Assembly (NCBI GenBank): GCA_947359465.1
Contig: OX375872.1
Coordinates: 86,129,819-86,193,818, forward strand
Direction: 5' to 3'
DNA from: Metellina segmentata
Lineage: Eukaryota > Arthropoda > Arachnida > Araneae > Tetragnathidae
DNA length: 64,000 nt
Shown: piece by piece, positions 46,542 to 56,972 of the stretch
Layout of the letters: the number at the start of each line of letters is the position of its first letter
How positions within the stretch are numbered: position 1 is the stretch's first letter
Program-made: the position numbers and the translations under genes
Notes under the pieces: model-generated
What the model was told of the DNA's origin: nothing
Seen by the model: the letters and a program-made list of their open reading frames with translations, nothing else
Database searches by the model: none

Positions 46542-48044
46542 CAGGGTGGTCCCGAATTCATGGTACAAACTTTAATGGTAGGTACAGGACATTGTAACAA
46601 TGATTTATTGTATAGGAATGTATAGTCGCAAGTGACGCGGTGAGGCGAAAACAGGGGAAATAACGGCCGAAAGGAAAAACAAAGATTTTATTGAAAGCGT
46701 TGTTGACAAGTGTCATGTTTACAGTAATTGTTCAAAATTGCGTCCACCAGTATCGATACATGCTTGACAGCGTCGGTGGAGCGATTGGCGTACACGTTCA
46801 AAGATGCCTGGTATTTCACGCACACCTGCAGCAGCTACAGATAAGCGAGCGACGAGATCCTCATCTGAGTCAACTGGAGTCTCATAAACAAGATGCTTTA
46901 GATGTCCCCATAAAAAGTAATCGAGGCTCGATAAATCGGGATATCGGGGTGGCCAAGGGACTGGTCCACCACGCCCAATCCATCGAGTACCAAACGTGGC
47001 ATTCAGGTAATTCCGTACATCAATGCTGAAGTGTGCTGGCGCCCCATCGTGCTGAAACCACATGCGGTTACGAATGGCGATCGGAACATCATGCAGCAGT
47101 TGTGGTAACACTTCTTTCAGAAAAATAAGATAGCTTCCGCCAGTGAGCCGCGTGGGTAGTAAGTATGGGCCAATCAAAAAGTCGTTCACAATACCAGCCC
47201 ACACATTAATACTGAAACGTTGTTGAAACGCATGTCGACGCGTTGCATGTGGATTATTGGTTGCCCACACATGGGAATTGCGCGCATTAAAGACACCCTC
47301 GCGTGAAAATGTCGCTTCATCTGTAAATAGCACATAATCTACGAAATCCGGCTGCAACGCACATTGCTGCATCACCCACAGGCAGAAGTTCACGCGGCGA
47401 GGATAATCTGCCGGATTCAATGCTTGTACTTTCTGAAAATGGAAGGGGTGTAAGCGATTTTCGTTTAACACTCTGCATACAGTCTGATGACTCACACCTA
47501 CGTCACGCGCAACAGTTCTTGTGCTTGACTCGGGTCTATCAGCCACAATGTTCAAGATGCTTTCTTCCAGCCTTGGAGTGCGTACAGCTCTTACTCGACC
47601 AGCGCCATGTCTGTTGACGTCGAACGCACCTGTTTCACAAAGTTGACGATGTAACCGTTGAAAAATTCTATGATCCGGCATTCGTCGATCAGGATACTCC
47701 GCGCGATACATTCGTAACGCAGCTCTGCCGTTACCATTTGCACGGCCGTACATGTAATGCATGTCTGCTTTTTCTGCATACGTAAAGTCACCCATCGTCT
47801 ACGGCAGCACAATTGTGAATGGCGCTTTTCCCTACTGCGATGCATCATGTTCAACAGAGGCTAGACATCTACTGCCCTCTACCGGCAATGATACCAACCG
47901 ATCACTCCATTTCTCTTTCCTTTTATTTCCCCTGTTTACGCCTCACCGCGTCACTTGCGACTATACATTCCTATACAATAAATCATTGTTACAATGTCCT
48001 GTACCTACCATTAAAGTTTGTACCATGAATTCGGGACCACCCTG
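46542..48044 (-). mobile_element. Intact DD41D mariner-type DNA transposon
   Basis: 1503 bp, flanked by TA (46540-46541 and 48045-48046). Inverted repeats of 122 bp (46542-46663 and 47923-48044) start CAGGGTGGTCCCGAATTCAT and differ by one base as far as I can see. It carries one uninterrupted transposase frame on the minus strand. It is inserted in the piggyBac element. Near-identical ends and an open gene suggest recent activity. Confidence 0.92.
46719..47795 (-). CDS. Mariner-superfamily transposase, DD41D
   Basis: A 358-residue enzyme that would cut and join the element ends at TA sites. It starts at ATG 47795. The N-terminus (residues 5-55, YAEKADMHYMYGRANGNGRAAL...) is a helix-turn-helix of the DUF4817 type often seen in arthropod transposases. 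A second helix-turn-helix lies around 85-115 (STRTVARDVGVSHQTVCRVL). The catalytic triad is D159 (FTDEATF), D250 (WFQHDGAPAH) and D292 (DLSSLDYF), with 41 residues between the last two. That is wider than mariner (34) or maT (37) and equals the DD41D spacing. The usual WPPRYPDL motif lies just before the third aspartate. No stop or frameshift is present. The + strand frames overlapping it are shadows. Confidence 0.93.
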   Translation of the reverse strand: MGDFTYAEKADMHYMYGRANGNGRAALRMYRAEYPDRRMPDHRIFQRLHRQLCETGAFDVNRHGAGRVRAVRTPRLEESILNIVADRPESSTRTVARDVGVSHQTVCRVLNENRLHPFHFQKVQALNPADYPRRVNFCLWVMQQCALQPDFVDYVLFTDEATFSREGVFNARNSHVWATNNPHATRRHAFQQRFSINVWAGIVNDFLIGPYLLPTRLTGGSYLIFLKEVLPQLLHDVPIAIRNRMWFQHDGAPAHFSIDVRNYLNATFGTRWIGRGGPVPWPPRYPDLSSLDYFLWGHLKHLVYETPVDSDEDLVARLSVAAAGVREIPGIFERVRQSLHRRCQACIDTGGRNFEQLL

Positions 48045-48242
48045 TATATATATTGGAGAATTGAAATAAGCATTTTTTTCTTTCTAGAAAAGACTTTTTG
48101 TATAGATTTTTATCATGAGAAACTAAACTGTCAGAAAACCTAATTTCAGATGTTATCGCAAAAAAAAAAAAAATTTCAATTGAATTACAGTTAATTTCTA
48201 TTTATTACATAATATAAAAAAGTAAAATGAAAAAAACAAAAG

Positions 48243-48731
48243 GAAATAATGCTTTTGTTCTGGTTTCTTTATGACTCCTTGGAGTAACAAAACTGCAAAA
48301 AATAGTCTTAGTTCTTCAACATTCGTTTCTCTCTATTTTTTCCAACGGGAATTCTCTTTACAAACTGCTTTATGGATATATTGTTCAGCGTATCTATTTG
48401 TTTCTTGGACTATCATTCGTAATATTTTATCATCAAAAAAAAGTTCAAAATAACTCAATATACTTGCATTGTTAGCTATATGCACAGTAATTCCCGGATT
48501 TCCACGAAAAGGAACTGCAGGAGGAGGAGAAGGAATATTCTTCATATCAATTTTGTACCACTGCCTAACGCTTTGCAAGTTTATTGAATCATGATCAGAT
48601 TCATCGCTATCTGAGGAGCAGTCCGAAAAATCTATATCACTATTACTATCAAAACTAAAATCACTTTCAGAATCTGATAAATCATCAGGAATATATACTC
48701 TGTCAATCGCTGAACGTTTTCTAGCAGCCAT
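48243..48731 (-). pseudogene. piggyBac transposase, N-terminal fragment
   Basis: It opens at ATG 48731 with an acidic N-terminus (SDSESDFSFDSNSDIDFSDC...), then WYKIDMKNIPSPPPAVPFRG, a linker, and the start of the conserved domain (SYFELFFDDKILRMIVQETN RYAEQY). A TAG at 48333-48335 stops the frame after RWKK. The same frame then continues with recognisable family sequence (VEELRLFFAVLLLQGVIKKP) to about 48243, where similarity ends in AT-rich DNA. Only the first third or so of a transposase remains and the catalytic aspartates are gone. The domain order matches piggyBac (DDE_Tnp_1_7) proteins, and the TTAA ends of the element agree. Confidence 0.85.
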
Positions 48732-49305
48732 TTCTGATTAGAAAAAGGCGCCAAACAAAGGCACGAAGTTAGAATGGTAAATACAAAGTACCTTCAAATG
48801 CCGCAATTTAGTGGACGACTAGCGATATCTGTTGACCGAAATCTAAATTTAACGTCTAACACTGTATGTAATTTATTTCATTGGTTAAACGGTGAAAAAG
48901 CGGGATGCGATCCTCAATAAAGATAGAAAAACACCTGCCCACGAAATTCGTGGGATGAGCAAATTTTGCTACATTTGAGTTGCCCGTGGAAATCGCGGGA
49001 TAATCAGCCAGTGGGTTAAATAAACTATGCTATTTCCTTGGGCAACTTTTAAATACACTCATGTCCCTAAATGAAGGATAATTCAGAATCACACAGAAAT
49101 CGAACTCTAAAGTAAAAATTTCACCTGTACAATTATCACACACATCTTCAAGAATAATATCCAAATAACAGGAAGCCATCAGATGACGCCGATAGTACGT
49201 CACAATGACCAGAGTGTAAGAGAGATGCATATAAGGAATGGTAGAAAAGAAGTAAAATTGTTCACAAGCGTTCTGTTAGCAGCTCAGTGCCACAACCGAA
49301 TAATT

Positions 49306-50334
49306 ATGGCACAGAGAACGCATGCCGATGATTTTTTACGCGGTAGAATTATCGGCTGCTTGAAATGGGGTTGTACTCAGACGTAAGTTTCATTGGAACT
49401 TGGAATAGCCCATAGTGTCATCTCTAGGCTTTGTCAACATTTTCAAACTGACGGAAAAGTCAGTACACGTCACAGTACATGTCGCCCACGAGATACAACG
49501 CCGAATGACGACCGGTATTTGGCAGTAACTGCAAAAAGAAGCAGACGGAGCACAGCATCCGACCTTTCTCAACAGCTATCTTCAGCCACGGGTACGACAA
49601 TTTCAAGGCAAATCGTTTACAGACGTTTGGGACATATTGGTCTATATGCTCGCAGGTTTGTCAGATGTGTTCCGCTCACGGCAACTCACTGTCGCCAGCG
49701 GTTAGCCTGGAGTAGAGAATACGCAATGGACATCGTCACAGTGGGCTTGTGTGATGTTTTCCGACGAGTCCAGCTGGTTTAGCTTGCAGTCTGATTCACG
49801 GCGTACGTTCATATGGAGAACGCCAGGTACCCGCTACCACCAAGACAACATCATTGAACGACACTGTTAAGGTGGTGCAGGTTTGCTCGTTTAGGACAGA
49901 ATTATACTGGGCTCCAGAACGGATCTGCATGTTCAAATCGGACCCATAAGAGGCCAAATTTATGGGGACATCATTCTGAAACAACATGTACATATGTTTA
50001 GGGGTGCCATGGGCGCATAATTTGTGTTTATGGATGACAATGCCTGTCTTCACCGTGCAAATATTGTAAACGAATGCCTTGAATCTTAGGTTATCACCCT
50101 ATGCAATGGCCAGCATTTTCACCTGACTTGAATCCGATAGAGTATGTGTGAGACATGCTTGGCCGACGAGTTGCAACCCGTCAACCACCTGCTATATGTG
50201 TATCAGAACTTCGGAGAGCATTGCTTGCTGAGTGGAGTGATCTTCCCCAAGATCAGCTCGATAATTTGATCCTCAGCATGCCTAGCCGTTGTACGTACTG
50301 TATTTCATCGTCTGGGAGACATACAATGTATTAA
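49306..50334 (+). pseudogene. Tc1 transposase, decayed
   Basis: Begins MAQRTHADDFLRGRIIG, the usual start of arthropod Tc1 transposases, and is interrupted by a TAA at 49384-49386. It continues in frame through two helix-turn-helix parts (LGIAHSVISRLCQHF, TTISRQIVYRRLGHIGLYAR) to 49782. After a frameshift near 49745 the catalytic blocks can still be read in other frames: MFSDES near 49753, FMDDNA near 50027, and WPAFSPDLNPIEYV at 50107-50148. Allowing one lost base, the last two acidic residues are 34 apart (DD34E). At least two frameshifts and several stops make it non-functional. No terminal inverted repeats are apparent. Confidence 0.88.
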
Positions 50335-50520
50335 CCATCATACCAACCATGTCATGTTAAGTTTTTGTAAGGTCGATATTTTTTGTAATTGCTCCAGTGA
50401 GCAAAAATCGTAGTTTTTATGAATGGTATCATACATACAGCATCTTTTTTGTTATTTATCTTTTATTAGTAAATGGGCTTGATGAATAAGTCACGTTTGT
50501 TTTGTTTCTGAACCTTTCGA

Positions 50521-50705
50521 TAACAGCTACTAAATAATAGATATAGTTATTAAATAATTCGGTAATAACTACTAAATAATTCGTAATAACTACTAAATAA
50601 TTCGGTAATAACTACTAAATAATAGGTATAGCTACTAAATAATTCGATAATAACTACTAAATAATAGGTATAGCTACTAAATAATTAGATAATGGCTACT
50701 AATTC
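50521..50705. repeat. 21-22-bp tandem repeat, about nine copies
   Basis: Two alternating versions of the unit: ACTACTAAATAATTCGGTAAT and GCTACTAAATAATAGGTATA. Confidence 0.9.
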
Positions 50706-51046
50706 GTTTGAGATATGGCTACTCTGTGTGAAATAAATAATTCAATTCTATTTTTTTTTCATGTTTTATAATATATGTAGGTGTTGTCAAAAGATAACTA
50801 ATTATTATACAATACTTCAATATCTTTGCAAACTGTAAAAATATGCGTGTATTCAAATATTCAGCAATTGCATTTTATCTGGATCAAGGCTCTAAGCTGC
50901 TGCACGGATGGCAAATACGCGCATTCATTGGGTTTATTTTGTTTTGCTTTATTCCGCTTGACACCCATTGTTTTTCATTGTGGTATTTATTGCCCACCGA
51001 TGGCCGATCTGTTTCCTCTAAAATTGCGTGCTTCGTTTTTTTGCAG

Positions 51047-51289
51047 AATCGTCGCTGCTCCGAAGTGGAGAGTGCTCCATCGACCATCAAGCCAAACATC
51101 CGAGCTCCCCCTCCTTCTCCAGACCTCCAGCGTCCCTCCGAGCTCCCACAGTTCATACCTCCGCCACCAATCTTCGTCCCCTCCCAGTCTCCACCGATGT
51201 CACCTGACTCCACCCCCACCTTCATTCCGCTGCAGGAGACAGGTAGTGGAATCAAAAGCTCCCTCACGCAAGAAGGACAACATGCGTGA
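51047..51289 (+). CDS. Probable neuroligin cytoplasmic-tail exon, proline-rich
   Basis: A strong acceptor (CGTTTTTTTGCAG|AAT, exon start 51047) opens a phase-0 frame that fits the phase-0 donor of the transmembrane exon. The translation starts NRRCSEVESAPSTIKPNIRA and is rich in proline (PPPSPDLQRPSELPQFIPPP), as expected for an intracellular neuroligin tail. NRRCS loosely recalls the HRRCS near the membrane in vertebrate neuroligins. The frame stops at TGA 51287-51289, but two donors precede the stop: ACAG|GTAGTG (exon end 51242) and ATGC|GTGAGT (exon end 51285). No PDZ-binding C-terminus is seen, so more exons are likely downstream. Base composition is far less AT-rich than its surroundings. 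The link to neuroligin rests on phase and composition, not on a strong motif. Confidence 0.5.
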   Translation, partial: NRRCSEVESAPSTIKPNIRAPPPSPDLQRPSELPQFIPPPPIFVPSQSPPMSPDSTPTFIPLQETGSGIKSSLTQEGQHA

Positions 51290-51376
51290 GTCACGCTCAC
51301 TTTCTAATAACATCTTGGACTTTTTTTGGACAACATGCGTGAGTCACGCTCATTTTCTCATATCGTCTTGGACCTT
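51275..51376 (+). repeat. 53-bp tandem duplication spanning the exon end
   Basis: GGACAACATGCGTGAGTCAC starts at 51275 and again at 51328. Each copy contains a consensus 5' splice site core (GTGAGT) inside the near-palindrome GTGAGTCACGCTCA. Confidence 0.9.
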
Positions 51377-51761
51377 ACTTTAAGCAATGTCCGGATCCGT
51401 TTTCCAGAGATAAATATTAATCTCATTGATGAATGAATGTTGATACGCTGTTAGCAGACATTCGATACGAGGGAGACATTTTATGCTCTTGGGCCATTTT
51501 GCTTCACTGTATAAATATGTGCATTGAGTTGCCATGCTATTATAGCACTTTTGTTATACGTTATAAGTAAAATATTACAGATTGGATGCCTGTATATAGA
51601 AATATTTGGTACTTTAATTTGTTTGTGTTATAAATCGACACACAAGGGTGGTATATAAATAACTTGATCACTTAAAAGATTTAAAAACATTTTTTTTAAA
51701 CTTATTTGGTTTTTATACACTTTCGTAATTATTTTCTATCTAATTCGGAAAGTAAAATCTC

Positions 51762-51972
51762 TTAACCCTCCAAGTGATCTAGACGAGATACCACGTCCAC
51801 AAGATCTAATAAATTTTGCTAATGACGAAATATATCGTTATCCCGATAATGCTGATTTTTTTTATCGAGATCAGTTTACTTCTAACAACGAGATATCGCG
51901 TCCATCAAGATCTGCAAATGGTTTCTCTAATGACGAAAGGCAAAACCAAGGCCGAACCACCCGGAGGGTTAA
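51762..51972 (+). mobile_element. F1 element with TTAA at both ends
   Basis: TTAACCCTCCAAGTGATCTA at the left and CCGAACCACCCGGAGGGTTAA at the right. It has three cores, including CGCGTCCATCAAGATCTGCA. It is among the cleanest copies for defining the element boundaries. Confidence 0.85.
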
Positions 51973-51989
51973 GGACGTCCTTTACATCT

Positions 51990-52219
51990 TCGACGGGCTA
52001 TTATCAAGGCATTTTCCATTACCATTCCCAACGTTTCTGAGCCTAGGTTTTGAACTTCACGAACATTGTCCTTTCGTTTTTGGATGGTATGGATCCTGTT
52101 AGCGTTTACCGGGCTTTTATCAGGGCATTTACCATTATCGTTCCCAACGTTTCTGCGCCTAGAGTTTGAACTTCTTGAACATTGTTCTTAAGCTTTTGAT
52201 TGATTCTGGGGCGTGTTAG
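51990..52219. repeat. 115-bp tandem duplication
   Basis: GGGCTATTATCAAGGCATTT (51995) and GGGCTTTTATCAGGGCATTT (52110) begin two copies that continue through TTCCCAACGTTTCTG.GCCTAG and TTGAACTTC.TGAACATTGT. Confidence 0.85.
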
Positions 52220-52222
52220 TCT

Positions 52223-52530
52223 CTATATTGAAGGTAACTCGGTAGAAACGTCTGTAGCCGTCATAGCGGGACGATCCGTTAAATGTGGTGTTACGGGAGA
52301 AGATTTGTTCCCCCAAATCTCCTCCAACGGCTGGATTGTGGTTTCATCTGAATGGTCCCTCACCCCTTCTTGGTGCCATAATTGCTCAGGCGTGTTCTCA
52401 ACTACAGGACGCAAGAAATGTTCAAGCATGTCTTGGTATATTTTACCAACAACAGCAACTCAGAGGTCAGTAGGCCATGTTGTCGAAAATGTCGGTACAG
52501 GTTGGGTACAATCGGTGTGGATGGCAGATT
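52223..52530 (-). pseudogene. Decayed mariner-type transposase fragment
   Basis: The minus strand includes YQDMLEHFLRPVVENTPEQLWHQEG in broken frames. It resembles the segment between the first and second catalytic residues of DUF4817-type arthropod transposases, where a DMLE.FLRP..EN block precedes the QDGAPPH block. GRGG-like residues follow in another frame. Frameshifts are too many to name a subfamily. Confidence 0.4.
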
Positions 52531-52539
52531 CCTGACCCC

Positions 52540-54067
52540 ATAATGACTATTGTAAAAAATATATAACGGGTGCAGACTCTTTTTTTTAGAGTTTTCTTCA
52601 TCCCGCCTTATTTCCTTAGCATTTAGAGTTGAACAATGAATAATATCTACTACTCTTCTAATGCCTTTGCCTAAAAGAAGATACGAGGAACTAGTGTCTT
52701 GCATACAACCAGAGTGACGGAAAACTGATATCCTATGAAATTTGTTAGGCAGAATTGTAAATAATTGTACGTCTGATTATTTATGAGTAAACTGCTCTGA
52801 AAATTAATGAGTTATTAGCAGTGAATTTGCAAAGATAAGTCCTTGTGTAAAAGAAGCCAGAAGCTGAATCTAAATAATTTTGATTATGTTGGGTATGTTT
52901 TGTATAAAATGTGTATTTTTTTGTGTCAAATATATTTTTAAGTGATAGATCTTCATTTATGCAATTTTCAGAAACATTTTAACATGTTGTTCGTGGAATG
53001 GTTTCAAAATTTTAATAATTCAACAAATCGATGTAAGAGAAGTGTATCCCATAGGGCTGAAGAATACTTACTGTCACCCTTCAAATTCATCCAAAAGAGC
53101 GTGGTGCAATGCATACTAGGTCTAGTCACAGAGTATCTGACCATATTTTATATTATTTCAACCTATTGTATATCTGAATATCTACTTTGGGAAATGCAGA
53201 CTTGAACTGTGCAACCTGTGTGATACTTTCTAAATTCTTAAGCCCTTTAACCTGTCCCAAAAAGTCGTTTTAATTTCAGATTCATCCTACGTCCGTCATA
53301 TTTTATCAGATAAATTTACCTTTGCACACGGCATACTAGTATGAGCCTATGATGACCAGATTTTATGATCAGATGATCAGAGATGGGTGCACTTACTATG
53401 CACCTCCGTGAAGGCCACGAATACATAAGAGATCGATCCAGTGACATTAAAAACTACCCGCAGTGTCTCCGAATGATAAGTCGCTTGGGCTGATTTGTGT
53501 AAAAGACAGCTCCTATCCCTCCCTCAAGGGGTCGGGAAATGGTTCAGGAATCAGAACCATGACGAAGAGTGTAGTTTACAAGTCTAAAGCTTAATGGTTT
53601 CAATAATAGGACATAGATACCTATGCAGAAATTCTCGTAACAATGCAAGCTTAAAGCTACACTAGGCTAAAAGGTAGAATGGAAGAAATAGGGATTTAGC
53701 CTTATACATCCCTCGACAGGATACACGGGTATTCAAGCAAAAACTTTTCCAGCCTGCTTCTGATGAGAAATGTCCATTTTGTTTTCACACGTTTGGCAAT
53801 GCTACTTTTCAGACATGGTTCCATGGACAATTTCCAGAACAGAAATGATACTCGATGGTAATATTTCAGAACGCAAAAGAAATTAAGGGAAATATGACAA
53901 AGAACTCGAGATAGACCCCCAAAGTGGCATTGAAAATACTTCCAAAGGTAAAAAAACATGAAAAGTGTGTCGACTCAAAAGGGATCCGTTTTGAATAGAA
54001 CTAAGTTTGAACTAAATATGTAAAGTAATTTTAATTCGAGTACTTTCTGATTCGACCTAGTATATTT
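52540..54067. other. Non-coding sequence after the probable tail exon
   Basis: No gene seen. 53320-53560 is GC-richer, with TCCCTCCCTCAAGGGGTCGGGAAATGG, and might be an old repeat. The minus-strand frame at 53702-53959 has no recognisable domain. Confidence 0.3.
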
Positions 54068-54180
54068 TTAAACCTCTAAATGTTTCAAAGAGATAAATCG
54101 CCCATATAGATAGATCTTATCAGTTTTGCGATCGATGCTTTACCACGTCGAGACAAAACTGCCATACTACTACAAAGGGA
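54068..54180 (+). mobile_element. F1 element, 5' part
   Basis: TTAAACCTCTAAATGTTTCA, then GATAGATCTTATCAGTTTTG. It is joined to the same downstream segment as the copy at 41480. Confidence 0.5.
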
Positions 54181-54431
54181 AGGACTATTCAAGTCTGAGA
54201 AACATTTTCTATTGCCCAGAACTGGTTAAAGTTTGGAACAGATTTTTGCACTAGATGCTGGCTACTACAGGGCAGTTTTCGATGGGAAGATAAACTACCA
54301 GGAGTGTATCCATGACATCTCGCTGAAAAAAAACTGTTGTTGCTATGCTGTTGTTAATGCTAGGCTGTTTTATGGTGTTGTAATTAGATTATTTCGAGTG
54401 ATACATTGTGAATTGATTTCAATATCTCCTG

Positions 54432-54647
54432 CTTACAAGTGAAACACACTAAGTCAAAAGCCATAGATCTGAGCAAACGAGGAGAAAATATTATATTCAA
54501 GTAGAGTGCTTCTCAAGAAATCTAGACCTCCCACAAAGGAAACATGACTTAGTGGACACTTTACCCATCTAAAAATCAGCACATACTGGTCAGAAAAGCT
54601 AAAATTTCATACCTTGAAATTCTGATATAGTGTGTTTCACCTGTAAG
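54432..54647. mobile_element. 216-bp inverted-repeat element (MITE)
   Basis: CTTACAAGTGAAACACACTA (54432-54451) and TAGTGTGTTTCACCTGTAAG (54628-54647) are inverted with one mismatch. The core is non-coding. No clear target duplication is seen; the TGAAACACAC end resembles some Tc1-type ends, which is only suggestive. Confidence 0.65.
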
Positions 54648-56655
54648 CCGACGATATTTTGCTTGATTGTGAAAGGTACGTGACGTTATTGAGTTTTTCC
54701 ATTTCAGGGGCGGATCCAGTCATCCGACAAAAGTGCACTGGGCTCCCGATGTGGGCTGCGAAGCTGACAGGGACGCGGTGTGGCTCTGATGGTAACTTAC
54801 ACTTCTCCAAAGCCGGCGGCAGATCCTGAAGATTATCCTCAATTAATCAGCTGCGGCACTTGAATCGACTATCATGAGGCTGATACGAGCGGACATACGT
54901 TCAAAATAAGCCAAAACTGTTAGCTTCCTACACGAACCTTATCATACGGTTGTAGAGTCCATGCAGTCGAGGAAGTGTCCGATCAGATGCTTTTTCGAAA
55001 AGTTATCTCAAAATTCACGAAGTCTTGAGTAACCTTCAGCCTAAGCCGCGTGCTTTAGGGGAGAAGAATACCATTATCATGGTATAGCAAAAGCTTGAAG
55101 AGTTTTTACATCACATAACCGCTGAATCTCATGGGAAACCCTCAACGATAAATGGAGGACACGACAATATAGAGGGCGCTGTTACTTACTATCGTGGGTT
55201 GTTGAGAATAAACATTGAGAATAATTGAATTTTCTAGTCCACACCACAGGAATCATCTTACCATAAAAGCCCTTGTCGATATGGAAAGCTTAGTAATTGC
55301 TTTTTATATGGATCTTTTAAAGTCCTTGCCAAACAGCGATTTTTTTCTAAATACTCGTTCATCCGACAGCTGATAAACGATGTTGAATCTATGAAAACAC
55401 AAAAGCGTTAAACTACGGCTATATCCTCGAGATTTACAAAACAATTCAATGGTACTGCTTATACTTTAAGCATTGTGATCAAGGAAGTTTTTTTAGAGGA
55501 CGGACTCTTACGGAGAAAATCGGCTGTAATAAGCTTTCTAACAGTTTGCGAAAGCCAGTCTGCACCGAATATCTACCCTTATTGAAGACAAAACAAGATT
55601 TTTTTAAAGAAATGGTGTTGGGTAGAATATATCGGTATATAACGCTTGTAACCGCAAGTGGTTAGTGATTGTGCCAACTTGTTCATTCCTGTTAGCTTTC
55701 TGAACACATGGACTAATTTTTGATGTTTTCTGAAAGACACAGAGATAGAGAGAGAGATGAATGTTAAGTATTCTATTTCATCGTTAATTCGTGTGCGAAG
55801 ACTGCGAAATAAAGGGTTCAACGATATTATGTATGCTGTGTCCTACTCACTGTATATTTTTTCTACTGAATGAAACTATTTGAGTAGTTCCTTAACCACA
55901 AAATTTGTTGAAATTTCTATCGATTAGTAATGAATGACAATGAGCTATTTCGTTGATGAGATTCTAAGAGCAAGAATTTTTAAGTGACCCTCGAGCAAGT
56001 TGAGTAATCGGAAGAGTCAAAAAACATCCTTCTTTTTTCCAGATATTATGTAAATACAAGTAAACACAAAATGTTGAACCCTTTTAAACAATCGTAAAAT
56101 GCCTACGAGCTTCCGAATACGTTTTTTCTCGTAAACTTGTGAAATAAAAAATATTCGAAATGAGAAATTTTTTAAACACAAAACATATTGTTTACATACT
56201 CATTGTTTTATATTTGCTTTCAATTTAGTGACATGATTTGTACTGAACTTGAAGAACTAAGCATGATTGTATATTCATATGTGTATTTCAATGACCAGTT
56301 CTGTATGAGGAGGATGTGCTACGTTAGTTATACATTGGTCAAATTGATGTCTGATCTGCATATAGATTTGATATTACTGAACAATAAATGAATAACGATC
56401 TCAATAAACATGCTCGGATTCTATGTATATATAGATAAATAATTATATGTTTTTTTTTTATGCTCTCAATATTTTAAAATTTAAATAGTTCGCTTAGATA
56501 TTCAGCTACCTTTTACTTTTCATGCTCAGTTATCTTATGCACCTGGAACTTTGCTCGCAACACCTGAAACTTTGCTCGCTTAAAAAAATCTGGAGTTACA
56601 TAAAATAAATCAATAAAAATCAGCATAATTTTCTATCTACCCTATCAAATTTTGT
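54648..56655. other. Non-coding stretch with a less AT-rich part at 54700-55560
   Basis: The first 850 bp have near-balanced composition (for example GGGACGCGGTGTGGCTCTGA near 54770) and could be a decayed mobile element or old coding sequence. Every frame is broken by stops and I recognise no protein. The remainder is AT-rich. Confidence 0.3.
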
Positions 56656-56797
56656 TTAAACCTCCAAGTGGTTTCGACAGGATATTTCGTCCATCAAGAT
56701 TGACCAATTTTGCTAATGACGAGCTTTCCCGTTCATCAAGATCTGGTCAATTTTGCTAGTGGGGCGTGATACGTTGAGACAACATCAGGAGAGTTAA
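56656..56797 (+). mobile_element. F1 element, compact copy with TTAA at both ends
   Basis: TTAAACCTCCAAGTGGTTTCGA at the left and GAGACAACATCAGGAGAGTTAA at the right. At 142 bp it has two core units (CGTCCATCAAGATTGACCAA and TTCATCAAGATCTGGTCAAT). Confidence 0.8.
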
Positions 56798-56904
56798 AAT
56801 ATATCACCAAAATTCATAGCGCTTTCATAATTTCTAAGGCAGCGATATTAAGGTTCTATAAACGGGTTTTTAGTTTTCGGACAATGGATCACTATCCAAA
56901 AAGA

Positions 56905-56972
56905 TGATATATCATGATGATATTTATATCATGATGATGGCCATGTTATATCATGATGATGATATAACATGG
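56905..56972. repeat. Palindrome-rich GATGATATCATGATG cluster
   Basis: Includes a 14-bp perfect stem CCATGTTATATCAT / ATGATATAACATGG (56941-56972) with a 4-base loop, preceded by related ATATCATGATGAT units. Confidence 0.8.

Larger units (their letters stand above)
46462..49019 (-). mobile_element. Internally deleted piggyBac element, with a nested mariner-type transposon
   Basis: TTAA lies at both ends (46462-46465 and 49016-49019). The ends are CCCTCTGACTGCTCA and, inverted, CCCACTGGCTGATTA. Near the right end lies a 17-bp perfect palindrome (CCCACGAAATTCGTGGG, 48939-48955), probably a subterminal repeat. Without the nested 1503-bp transposon and its TA duplication, the element is about 1.05 kb. 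It encodes only the N-terminal part of a piggyBac transposase on the minus strand; the catalytic DDD domain is missing. It is thus a non-autonomous deletion derivative. Confidence 0.8.

Noticed and set aside
50826..51383. 185-codon + frame over the probable tail exon
   Set aside because: This frame does not match the phase of the transmembrane exon donor. The frame beginning NRRCSEVES does, and it is proline-rich as expected.
54700..55560. A decayed retroelement suggested by balanced base composition
   Set aside because: No motif of any polyprotein could be read in any frame.
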